A DNA stretch of 64,000 nucleotides from Nemesobacter sp965204665 (lineage in GTDB: Bacteria; Desulfobacterota_D; UBA1144; Nemesobacterales; Nemesobacteraceae): contig OZ242002.1 in the NCBI GenBank assembly GCA_965204665.1, positions 682,001 through 746,000 of the forward strand, read 5' to 3'. A program made the translations under genes and the position numbers. This document shows, in pieces, positions 44,436 through 52,610 of the stretch. Each line of letters starts with the position of its first letter. Positions within the stretch are counted from its first letter, which is position 1. The notes under the pieces were generated by a model. The model was not told the DNA's origin and made no database searches. It was given only the letters and a program-made list of their open reading frames with translations.

Positions 44436-45824
44436 CTACCGCCTGCATTTTCTGAGAAACTTCTTAGCTCTCGAGATCTCTTTTTTAACATTCCCAGTAG
44501 CTGTTCCACCGGCGGAATTTCTACTCTCGATCGAACCGGAAACCGTTATTACCTCGAATATGTCTTCTTCGATATGTTGTGAAAAACTGCGGAACTCGGA
44601 AAGGTCAAGATCCCGGAGTTCCTTCTGCTCCCGTTCCGCATAAGCAACTATCCTCCCCACTGTCTCATGCGCGGAGCGGAACGGCACTCCCCTGCGAACA
44701 AGGTAGTCCGCCACATCGGTCGCGGTGACGAACCCCCCTTCAAGAGCCTTTGCCATGTTATCCTCTCTGAACTCAAGAGTCCGCAGCATCTCGATGTTCA
44801 CCTCAAGACAGAGTTTCACAGTGTCCACCGTATCGAAAACAGGCTCCTTATCCTCCTGCATATCCCTGTTGTAGGAAAGAGGAAGTCCTTTCATCAGAAC
44901 CAGAAGAGCGGTCAGGTTGCCGTAGACCCTGGCGACCTTCCCGCGGGTAAGTTCCGAGATGTCGGGGTTTTTCTTCTGGGGCATTATGCTTGACCCTGTG
45001 GTGAAACCGTCTCCGAGGTCTATAAAATCAAACTCTTTGCTGCTCCAGAGAACGAGCTCTTCGGAGAGTCTGCCGAGATGCATCATCACAACCGAGCAGC
45101 AGAACAAGAACTCCGCGCAGAAATCCCGGTCGCTCACCGCGTCAATGCTGTTTTTCGAAACAGCGCTGAAACCGAGAGCTCCGGCGGTCATATCCCTGTC
45201 TATCGGAAAGGATGTGCCCGCCCCCGCGCAACTACCGAGAGGACTCACATCCACCCTGCGCATACAGTCGACAAGTCTTTGGCGGTCGCGCATGAACATC
45301 TCGTAGTAAGCAAGAAGATGGTGGGAGAGAAGTACCGGCTGCGCGCGCTGCATATGGGTATAGAGAGGCATTACGACACAGAGATTTTTCTCCGCAAGCG
45401 TCACGAACTGTTCGGCGAGAGAACATACAAGGGAAAGAATCCCGGACATCTCCCTGCGGAGATAAAGCCTCATGTCGGTAAGAACCTGATCGTTTCTGCT
45501 CCTTGCCGTATGCAGCCTGGCACCCGGGGCTCCCGTTTTTTCCACAAGCCTTTTCTCTATGTTCAGATGTATGTCCTCATACTGTTCTCGGAAAGGAAAC
45601 TCCTCCTTGTCTATCTCTTTTTTTATCTGCCTGAGACTTTTCTCTATAACCGAAGCGTCTTTACGGGAAATGATTCCCGTCCGCGCGAGCATCTTCGCGT
45701 GAGCGACACTCCCCTCTATGTCTTCTTTGTAGAGACGCTTGTCAAAACTCACCGACTGCGAGAACCTCTCGGCCGCCTTGTGCGTAGGGGAAGAGAACCT
45801 GCCTCCCCAGGCTTTTTTCTTCAA
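44436..45824 (-). CDS. argH: argininosuccinate lyase
   Basis: Last step of arginine synthesis, splitting argininosuccinate into arginine and fumarate. 462 residues. The family start KAWGGRFSSPTHKAAERFS is present, then EDIHLNIEKRL, HTARSRNDQVLTDMRLYLR, THMQRAQPVLLSHHLLAYYE, SPLGSCAGAGTSFPIDRD and the fumarase/ASL signature GSSIMPQKKNPD with the catalytic serine loop. The ATG at 45824 is two bases after the mscS stop, so translation is probably linked. Confidence 0.98.
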   Translation of the reverse strand: MKKKAWGGRFSSPTHKAAERFSQSVSFDKRLYKEDIEGSVAHAKMLARTGIISRKDASVIEKSLRQIKKEIDKEEFPFREQYEDIHLNIEKRLVEKTGAPGARLHTARSRNDQVLTDMRLYLRREMSGILSLVCSLAEQFVTLAEKNLCVVMPLYTHMQRAQPVLLSHHLLAYYEMFMRDRQRLVDCMRRVDVSPLGSCAGAGTSFPIDRDMTAGALGFSAVSKNSIDAVSDRDFCAEFLFCCSVVMMHLGRLSEELVLWSSKEFDFIDLGDGFTTGSSIMPQKKNPDISELTRGKVARVYGNLTALLVLMKGLPLSYNRDMQEDKEPVFDTVDTVKLCLEVNIEMLRTLEFREDNMAKALEGGFVTATDVADYLVRRGVPFRSAHETVGRIVAYAEREQKELRDLDLSEFRSFSQHIEEDIFEVITVSGSIESRNSAGGTATGNVKKEISRAKKFLRKCRR

Positions 45825-45826
45825 AT

Positions 45827-46915
45827 TCAGTCTCCCGTTTCCTTTTTGTGGCTGTCCGCCGACTGGCCGAGAAAAATCTTTCTGGTCGGGTAGGCGAACT
45901 CTATTCCCTCTTCGGAGAACTTCCTGAATATGTTCAGGTTCACGTTCTGCTGTATATCCATGTAGTCACGAAAATCCGGAGTGAGAACATGGTAGACCAC
46001 ATCATAGTTAAGGGCAAAATCGTCGAATCTGTTGAAATGAGCGCGGGAGAACCTGGCGTTCGGCTCCCCGTCTATTATCTCCCTGATGATGCAGGGTATG
46101 CTTTTGAGTTTTTCGTACGGGGTTTCGTAAACGACCCCGATCGAGAAAAGAACTCTGCGCGTATCCATTCTCTTGTAGTTCTTTATACGGCTCTGCAGCA
46201 GGTCGTTGTTTGAAAAAACAAGCTGTTCTCCCGAGAGACTGCGGATGCGGGTGGTCTTGAGTCCTATGTGTTCAACATCCCCGCTCATTTCACCCACCAC
46301 TACGAAGTCTCCGACCTGAAACGGTTTATCGAAAATTATCGAAAGAGACGCTATCAGGTCCCCCAGAACATTCTGCATGGCAAGCGCAACGGCAATTCCT
46401 CCCACGCCCAGCCCCGCAATTATCGCAGCCGGGTTGAAACCCAGTCTGTCGATCCCGATAATTAGGAGAATCGTCCAAAGAACCGTTTTTGCTACAAAAC
46501 CCAGGGTCCTTAAATGAGTTATCACCGCGCCCGAACCGGGGTCTATTTTTGAAAGCTTCTTCGTGACGTAATAACTTATGAAGCCGCTTCCCCAGAAACC
46601 AACCTGAATCAGGACGCATATGGACACTACTGTCCGGCGCAGTTGCTCTATCTGCTCATTGATAACGAGGAAAAAAGTTCCCAGATACAGGGAAAAAATT
46701 ATTATGAGTACAAAACTTGTCTTCTCCGCAAGAGCCACGACCAGGTCATCAAAATCGGTCTCCGTCTTCTCGGCGAATCCGGCGAACAAGCGCGTGAATC
46801 TTTTAAGAACGAAATTGAGTGCGAGGGCAAAGACTATGACAACCCCCAGAAACCAGAGCCAGGCCTCCAGAGAATTTCCCAGATAGACTTTGCCGAGCAT
46901 CTGTTGAATGTTCAA
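45827..46915 (-). CDS. small-conductance mechanosensitive channel family protein (MscS)
   Basis: 362 residues. Four or five hydrophobic spans in the first 180 residues, ending in the pore-lining helix ILGLGVGGIAVALAMQNVLGD written here as AGLGVGGIAVALAMQ, followed by the beta domain IIFDKPFQVGDFVVVG and SGDVEHIGLKTTRIRS. The soluble C-terminal domain includes YETPYEKLKSIP. This is the standard MscS core with extra N-terminal spans, a plasma-membrane osmotic valve. First gene of a run with argH and thiE; the association is probably only by transcription. Confidence 0.93.
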   Translation of the reverse strand: MNIQQMLGKVYLGNSLEAWLWFLGVVIVFALALNFVLKRFTRLFAGFAEKTETDFDDLVVALAEKTSFVLIIIFSLYLGTFFLVINEQIEQLRRTVVSICVLIQVGFWGSGFISYYVTKKLSKIDPGSGAVITHLRTLGFVAKTVLWTILLIIGIDRLGFNPAAIIAGLGVGGIAVALAMQNVLGDLIASLSIIFDKPFQVGDFVVVGEMSGDVEHIGLKTTRIRSLSGEQLVFSNNDLLQSRIKNYKRMDTRRVLFSIGVVYETPYEKLKSIPCIIREIIDGEPNARFSRAHFNRFDDFALNYDVVYHVLTPDFRDYMDIQQNVNLNIFRKFSEEGIEFAYPTRKIFLGQSADSHKKETGD

Positions 46916-47051
46916 TTAATTTCTCCCGAATATTTAAAATCCGCATATGGAAAAAGCGCACTGATATAAATACCCGTTAGTAGAAAACCGGACAACACCG
47001 GACGGCGCGGAAAAATGTTTATAACATCTGTTCTATTTTCGGTTGTCTTCC

Positions 47052-47681
47052 TCAGAAGGAACTTCCGGGTTCTTTGAGAAACTCTATTTCCTCCGCCGTG
47101 GACTCTCTTCCCAGCACGATGTTCCTGTGAGGATATCTGCCGAATCTCTTTATTATTTCCAGGTGGCGGTGCGCAAAATCCGTCGAGCCGGAAAGCATCT
47201 GTCTCATTTCAGCAGATTCCGCGTACTGTTCTTCAAGCGCCGAATATTTCTCCATACTTAAACGTTGCATATCAGGATTTTCCGAATGCATAAGAGGAAG
47301 ATAGAAAAAAATTCTGTACGCGGGGTGAAGTTCCTTATCGAATTCTTTCTCAATACCGTCAAGGCACACGCCGAGAGCCAGCGGGTCCGTTGAAAACGCA
47401 GCGGATGTTCCTCTGTATATGTTTCTCGGGAACTGGTCCGTGACTATGATAAACGCCGTCGTTCCAAGCGGAGTAGAAAGCCAGTGAGAAATTCCCCCTC
47501 TTCTCGCAGACAGAACATATCTTTCAAATTTCTTTCTTATGAGGTTGTCATGTTCTTCCGACTTCACCCACCACGACATCCGTTTCTGCTTGTCCGGCAG
47601 TTGGTTCTCGCTCAACTCCCCGAACCAGAAAGCAAGTACATTCATCGCTTGTCCAATCTCTTTAGAAACAGAGTTTTTCAT
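47052..47681 (-). CDS. DUF924 family protein
   Basis: 209 residues. The TPR-like DUF924 pattern is clear: VLAFWFGELSENQ, SWWVKSEEHDNLIRKKFE, TTAFIIVTDQFPRNIYRGTS, AAFSTDPLAL, FFYLPLMHSENPDMQ and FGRYPHRNIVLGRESTAEE, ending in FLKEPGSSF. The family is common in proteobacteria and fungi and has no assigned function. The ATG at 47681 precedes KNSVSKEIGQ; an ATG at residue 13 is possible. It stands alone. Confidence 0.92.
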   Translation of the reverse strand: MKNSVSKEIGQAMNVLAFWFGELSENQLPDKQKRMSWWVKSEEHDNLIRKKFERYVLSARRGGISHWLSTPLGTTAFIIVTDQFPRNIYRGTSAAFSTDPLALGVCLDGIEKEFDKELHPAYRIFFYLPLMHSENPDMQRLSMEKYSALEEQYAESAEMRQMLSGSTDFAHRHLEIIKRFGRYPHRNIVLGRESTAEEIEFLKEPGSSF

Positions 47682-48024
47682 ACTGCCGATTATATCACAT
47701 CACGGATTGAACTCCGAAGTAGAGTCATTTACACTGTGGCGATTTTTGAAACTGGCTTCCTTCAGTGATGAGTCCAGCATAGGTTTCTTTCTCTGGATAA
47801 TAGATTTTATTACTAATCTGAATTTAGTTACGTTACGACAATTTTTACTCTTTTAACCGCACATATTCATAATCGTCAGTATTATACTTCAGAGATTGAT
47901 GGATGCGTAACCACTTCAAATGAGCAATGAATCTATTATAATCCCGTAGTAGCCCCCCTATCATTAAAGGAAACTGGACTCTTAAAAAACGCTACAGTGC
48001 AAATTAATTTTCCGCGATTTCTTC

Positions 48025-48053
48025 TTGACGAAATTCTATATATTGTGTTATAT
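48025..48053 (+). promoter_or_regulatory. candidate promoter in the nrdJ upstream region
   Basis: TTGACG, 17 bases, TTATAT. Seventeen bases further an ATG opens an 11-codon frame with weak AAGG before it (48071-48106). If it serves nrdJ the leader would be about 800 bases long. Confidence 0.35.
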
Positions 48054-48797
48054 AGTATAGAAGGTACAAAATGAAGGATTCTTTATTTTGCCGTATTGAG
48101 GTTTAAAGAAGTGACATATCCGGTTAATTTGAATTCGTCAAAATCAAACTAATTAACTGAATGATACGTCTTGATGGAAGGAGATAACGAGGTTTTTGAC
48201 CAAAAAATGCAGGATAAAGATACTGGGTTCATTGTACAAGTTTTTCACTATGGGAGAACCTCAAGCGGTAATCGGTGGTACTAGGCTTGAGAAATACGCA
48301 AAAAGTTAAGTTTAGATGATTGATGGTTTCATCGGCGAACTGCTAACAGATGAAGCGAAGTTTCACATAGGTTCTGTTATAAAATGCGTACTTCACAGCG
48401 CATTATATGCTAAGGTCTGCAGTTAGAAGATGAAGAGTTGCTGGTGGTTTGTAATGGTAACCCCAACGGGAAGTTCGGACTGGTATTAATCCCGTATCGG
48501 TACAGATTCCTAAGGTGGAGTCTAGAGACGGTAAAGTTATCGTTTTGTGCTCAACTGTTGTAGTTAACCATGTGTACTTGTGCGCAAAGATACGAAACTT
48601 GATGAGGCTTCTCTTGCTTGGTTTGTCATCAATGGACTTAAACTATCCGGTCGGAGATATGGAAGATGCTCTAGAAAGGCTCATATGGCCAGAGGTTCTG
48701 GGTCTTTCTCTAGGCCATGGTGTCTCGGGCGAAGAACAAGTGGGCAGAAAAGTACGATATCTGTTGTAAGAATGAACGGCATATAAAGTTGAAGTAT

Positions 48798-48806
48798 GGG
48801 GGGGGG
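48798..48806. repeat. homopolymeric G tract (9 G), third of three
   Basis: Nine Gs 59 bases before the nrdJ start. No -10 element follows it as in the other two cases (CACCAAT follows). Confidence 0.95.
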
Positions 48807-48864
48807 CACCAATCAGTCAGTGTGTGTCTGTGTGGTCAGAGTAAGAAACTAAAGGAGGAGACAG

Positions 48865-51300
48865 TTGGCCCAAGACAGAAACTTAACAGACGAACATGAA
48901 GTTACTGCGTTGAAGGACCCGGAAAAGCAAACGGGAGAAACTTCTCTGGAACATGCAAATCCTGCTAGTGATGTTGTGGAAATTCCCCAGAAAACGATTG
49001 ACGCTTTCTGCGGAGATAAACTTCGGGCACGGGTTTTTTATGAAAAATACGCTCTACGGGATGAATCGGGAGATATAACGGAGAAAACCCCGGAGCAGAT
49101 GTGGCGCAGGGTCGCAAGGGAAATGTCCTCCCCTGAAGAAAAAAAAGACCTCAGAAAACGATGGGAGGAGAACTTCTACTGGCTTCTTTCCGACTTTCGA
49201 CTCATTCCCGGAGGCAGGATTCTCTTCGGCGCGGGTCAAAAGAGAAGAGCGACTCTTCTTAACTGCTATTTCATGCCGATAAAGGAAGACTCCATAGAGG
49301 GCATCTTCGAATGGTGCAAGGAAGCCGCCAGAACTTATTCCTTCGGCGGTGGAGTAGGAACTGATATATCCGTCCTGAGACCGAAAGGCGCTCCCGTAAA
49401 CAATTCGGCCATATATTCAACAGGTGCCGTGTCGTTCATGGACCTCCTTTCAACCACGACCGGAACCATAGGGCAGGCGGGGAGAAGAGGGGCGCTTATG
49501 ATAACTCTCAGGGTAAATCACCCGGACATAATGGAATTTCTCGACATCAAAAACGATGAGGCGAGAGCCAAGGTTCAGTTCGCCAACATATCCGTCAAGG
49601 TGGACGATGAATTTATGGAGGCCGTGGAAAAAGATACCGACTACGAACTCAGTTTCTCAAACGAAAAAACCGAAGTGAAAAAGACGGTGAGGGCTCGCGA
49701 TATCTGGAAAAAACTGGTCAAGTCGGCGTGGTCTTCCGCCGAACCGGGGCTTATTTTCTGGGATACTGTCAAGAGATATTCTCCGACAGAGTATGCGGGA
49801 ATGGAAGTAAACGGAGTCAACCCCTGCAGTGAACAGGCGCTTGAAGACTACGGAAACTGTTGTCTCGCGAACGTGAATCTCTCGGTGTTTGTGAAAAACG
49901 CATTCGAGAACGAAGCCGCGATAAACTGGGAGGACCTCGAAAAAGCTTTTCAATATACGGTCAGGTTCCTCGACAACGTACTTGATTACAACCTCAGGAA
50001 ACACCCTATCGAGTCCCAGACCAAGGCATCGCTTCGGTCAAGAAGAATAGGAGTAGGATTCACGGGTCTTGGGGACATGCTCGCAAAACTCAACATAAAA
50101 TATGATTCTCCCGAGGGAATCAAGTTCACCGATGAACTGTTTGAACACGTAAAAAATATCGTGTACGAAGCCAGTTCGGATCTCGCCAAGGAAAAAGGCA
50201 CCTTCCCCGTATTTGATCCTGATACTCATATCGCAAATCCGTTCGTTCAGTCGATGCGCGACGGCGTGAAGAACAAAATAAAGAAACATGGGCTGAGAAA
50301 CGCCTGCATACTCACCGTGCCCCCTGTGGGCAGCGGCTCTGTTCTCGCCGGAACCACGAGCGGGGTTGAACCCATGTTCGCTCTTTCTTATCTCCGTCGC
50401 TCGGAATCGTTGTCTGAAGGAGAATTCAAAGTTTACCACCCCTTGGTTTCCGAATACATGGAGAAATTCGGACTTGAGGATGATTCAGAACTTCCCGACA
50501 CATTCGTCACCTCTCACCGGATAGAGCCGGAGTTTCGGGTCCGCATGCAGGCCGCGATCCAAAAACACATAGATTCGTGCATATCAAGCACAGTAAACCT
50601 CCCCAAGGACATAAGTCTGGAAGAAGTGGAGAAGATTTACTTTCTTTCGTGGAAACTCGGTTGCAAGGGAGTAACCGTCTACCGGGAAGGCTCAAGGGAA
50701 GGAATATTGATAACCGAACAAGAAACCAAGGATAAAAACAACCATCCACACCGGGATGAAGGGATGTCAACCACCCACTCCAACCTCACGCCATCCCTTC
50801 ATCTCACTCAAAAAGATGGAGTAAGACCTGTCACCAGGCCGCAGGTCCTTAAAGGGTTTACCGAAGTGATAAAAACCGGCTACGGGAACCTCTACGTAAC
50901 CGTAAACAGCAGTGAAGAAGGCAGTCCGTTTGAGGTTTTCGTCCAGATCGGCAAATCTGGATTTACTACGATGGCGGACGCCGAGGCAATCGGAAGGCTT
51001 ATATCCCTGTCGCTGAGGTCCGGACTTCACGTCAGGGATGTAGTGGAACAGCTGGAAGCCATAGGAGGTTCCTCTCCGGTTTTTTCCGGAGGTCAGGTAG
51101 TTATGTCGGTTCCCGACGCTATAGCGAAGGTACTGAGAAGTCACTTCCTCTCGGAAGACAAAGAAGCAGAGAGTGGCTCCGGTGGAAAAATTTCGGCGGA
51201 TCTGATGCTTGAGCAATGTCCTGACTGCGGAAGTAAGGCTCTTGCGTTTGAATCAGGTTGCGTAACCTGCAGAGGTTGCGGATTCTCAAAGTGCAGTTAG
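48865..51300 (+). CDS. nrdJ: adenosylcobalamin-dependent (class II) ribonucleoside-diphosphate reductase
   Basis: Makes deoxynucleotides by radical chemistry with coenzyme B12, so it works with or without oxygen. 811 residues. Seen: NCYFMPIKEDSIEGIFEW-type segment, GGGVGTDISVLRP, the substrate motif NPCSEQALEDYGNCCLANVN (N-x-C-x-E finger), GVGFTGLGDML, VPPVGSGSVLAGTTSGVEPM, then a TSCPD-like region and a C-terminal cysteine cluster CPDC...CVTCRGCGFSKC thought to pass electrons or bind zinc. The start is a TTG at 48865: AAAGGAGG lies six bases before, and no ATG fits as well. Confidence 0.96.
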   Translation: MAQDRNLTDEHEVTALKDPEKQTGETSLEHANPASDVVEIPQKTIDAFCGDKLRARVFYEKYALRDESGDITEKTPEQMWRRVAREMSSPEEKKDLRKRWEENFYWLLSDFRLIPGGRILFGAGQKRRATLLNCYFMPIKEDSIEGIFEWCKEAARTYSFGGGVGTDISVLRPKGAPVNNSAIYSTGAVSFMDLLSTTTGTIGQAGRRGALMITLRVNHPDIMEFLDIKNDEARAKVQFANISVKVDDEFMEAVEKDTDYELSFSNEKTEVKKTVRARDIWKKLVKSAWSSAEPGLIFWDTVKRYSPTEYAGMEVNGVNPCSEQALEDYGNCCLANVNLSVFVKNAFENEAAINWEDLEKAFQYTVRFLDNVLDYNLRKHPIESQTKASLRSRRIGVGFTGLGDMLAKLNIKYDSPEGIKFTDELFEHVKNIVYEASSDLAKEKGTFPVFDPDTHIANPFVQSMRDGVKNKIKKHGLRNACILTVPPVGSGSVLAGTTSGVEPMFALSYLRRSESLSEGEFKVYHPLVSEYMEKFGLEDDSELPDTFVTSHRIEPEFRVRMQAAIQKHIDSCISSTVNLPKDISLEEVEKIYFLSWKLGCKGVTVYREGSREGILITEQETKDKNNHPHRDEGMSTTHSNLTPSLHLTQKDGVRPVTRPQVLKGFTEVIKTGYGNLYVTVNSSEEGSPFEVFVQIGKSGFTTMADAEAIGRLISLSLRSGLHVRDVVEQLEAIGGSSPVFSGGQVVMSVPDAIAKVLRSHFLSEDKEAESGSGGKISADLMLEQCPDCGSKALAFESGCVTCRGCGFSKCS

Positions 51301-51416
51301 AACTAAACGAAGAGTATTTTTACCTTTTGATGTCCGACCCTCCTATGACTACTGTCGTGTGAGTGGGTTGCAATATTTGTGCTTTGAGGTATTTTGGTTT
51401 TTACGGGCCGAAGACC

Positions 51417-51830
51417 ATGGTCATCAACACGGAGTTTCTCAGGCATTGCATCCACACTTTAGAGTACTGCCTGGAAGAGATGGAGCGAATCGAACCTGAT
51501 GAAGTTTCCTATGACGCTTATCGCGCAGCCTGCGTAAAAGAATTCGAAATTATCTTGGAGCAAAGCGGTAAAGTGCTCAGGAAAATCCTAAGTGCTTATT
51601 TCGCCGATAACAGCCAGGCGGACCGCCTGGTCTTCAAAGATATATTCCGTTATGCATCTAAGGACGGTCTGATCGACTCCGATGCCTGCGAACGTTGGCT
51701 TCTGTACCGAGACAACCGCAACAACACGGTACACGACTACGGAAAAAATTTCGCCGAGAGCACGATGAAGATTCTGCCGGATTTCATCGCTGACGCCAAA
51801 GCACTTGCAGACGTGACGGGAAAAAGATGA
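51417..51830 (+). CDS. HEPN-domain protein (HI0074-like nucleotidyltransferase partner)
   Basis: 137 residues, all helical. The Rx4-6H motif of HEPN RNases is in YRDNRNNTVHDYG. With the next gene it forms a HEPN/MNT pair, in which the nucleotidyltransferase modifies and silences the HEPN RNase; in well-studied pairs the target is the tyrosine next to the Rx4-6H motif. The HDYG tyrosine here fits that. The ATG at 51417 (MVINTEFLRHC) is used rather than a GTG at 51363, which would add a cysteine-rich unconserved piece. It overlaps its partner by four bases. Confidence 0.88.
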   Translation: MVINTEFLRHCIHTLEYCLEEMERIEPDEVSYDAYRAACVKEFEIILEQSGKVLRKILSAYFADNSQADRLVFKDIFRYASKDGLIDSDACERWLLYRDNRNNTVHDYGKNFAESTMKILPDFIADAKALADVTGKR

Positions 51831-52144
51831 CGCAAAGACTGAGCCTGCAATCAAGACATCGCAGTATGATCGAGGCGTTGCTCCAACGCCATTTACCTGA
51901 AGTCGAGGTTTGGGTTTACGGCAGTCGCGTACACGGCCGGAATCACGGTGGCAGCGATCTGGATTTGGTGTTGCGCGCCCCCGGACTGCGGAGAATCGAC
52001 GACGAACACATACAAGCGCTTACAGAAGCGTTTCGGGAATCCAACATCCCCTTTCTGGTGGAAGCGCGTGACTGGACCCGCCTGCCGAAAAATTTCCACA
52101 GGGAGATAGAAAGAGACCATGTGGTACTCGTATCAGGGAAATAA
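51827..52144 (+). CDS. minimal nucleotidyltransferase (MNT) antitoxin
   Basis: 105 residues. The polymerase-beta-type active site is YGSRVHGRNHGGSDLDLVLR: GS followed by DxD at the right spacing; a third acid lies in LVEARDW. MNT enzymes of this size add AMP groups to their HEPN partner. ATGA overlap with the HEPN gene gives 1:1 coupling. Ends convergent with the ATP synthase operon. Confidence 0.9.
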   Translation: MTQRLSLQSRHRSMIEALLQRHLPEVEVWVYGSRVHGRNHGGSDLDLVLRAPGLRRIDDEHIQALTEAFRESNIPFLVEARDWTRLPKNFHREIERDHVVLVSGK

Positions 52145-52163
52145 CAGCGCAGAAACCCCGAAG

Positions 52164-52187
52164 TTAAAGAACCCCCGTTCTCTTTAA
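52164..52187. terminator. possible bidirectional terminator between MNT and atpC
   Basis: TTAAAGAAC, short C-rich loop, GTTCTCTTTAA, with a two-base bulge; AT pairs at the base could serve both directions. Confidence 0.35.
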
Positions 52188-52194
52188 TTCAAAA

Positions 52195-52596
52195 TCACTC
52201 GCCCGCTCTGGCGCGTGCTATCCTGAGTTTCTTATCAAGAGAAACTCTTTGCGAGGGATCTTCATCCGAAGAAAGGTCATCCAGTTGTCCGCAGAGAATT
52301 TCAGCATCTTTTTTAGCCGCCGCGACATCAATATCCTCAGGTCTCTCGGAGAAATCGGTCAGGATGCTTACCGTATCGTCCTTCACATCCGCGAGGCCGC
52401 CGTGGATTATAAGAACATCTTCTTTATCCGCTGCCCTGAATCTGAGTCTTCCGGGGAAAAGCACCGAGAGAAAAGGTACGTGAGATGGAAGAATTCCGAA
52501 TTCTCCCATCTCGCCCGGTGCCGCAAGTTCATCCACCTCGCCGTCATAGACAAGTTTCCGAGGGGTTATTATTTTAAGTTTGAGTTTTCCGGTCAA
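52195..52596 (-). CDS. atpC: ATP synthase F1 epsilon subunit
   Basis: 133 residues, rotor-stalk subunit that couples and inhibits F1. The beta-barrel part has LKIITPRKLVYDGEVDELA, GEFGILPSHVPFLSVL and ILIIHGG-type VLIIHGGLADV, then the two-helix end. A TTG at 52596 is the start, with AAGGAG nine bases before. Last gene of the operon, 14 bases after atpD. Confidence 0.95.
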   Translation of the reverse strand: MTGKLKLKIITPRKLVYDGEVDELAAPGEMGEFGILPSHVPFLSVLFPGRLRFRAADKEDVLIIHGGLADVKDDTVSILTDFSERPEDIDVAAAKKDAEILCGQLDDLSSDEDPSQRVSLDKKLRIARARAGE

Positions 52597-52610
52597 TGCA
52601 CTGATCTCCT

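Larger units (their letters stand above)
47682..48864. other. gene-poor stretch upstream of nrdJ
   Basis: Nearly 1.2 kb with no recognisable gene. Short frames such as 48515-48769 have no ribosome site. No B12 riboswitch could be identified by eye (no convincing B12 box), although nrdJ encodes a B12-dependent enzyme. Around 47975-47995 the bases resemble those near 5530 (both can be read as KRY-G/S-AN). The composition is AT-rich and irregular, like decayed sequence. Confidence 0.5.

Noticed and set aside
48400..48520. Possible cobalamin riboswitch before nrdJ
   Set aside because: No B12-box-like sequence or recognisable core could be found; the guess came only from the B12 dependence of the enzyme.
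48515..48769. 84-codon frame upstream of nrdJ
   Set aside because: Overlapping frames of similar length occur here, with no ribosome site and no recognisable sequence; treated as chance in a decayed region.
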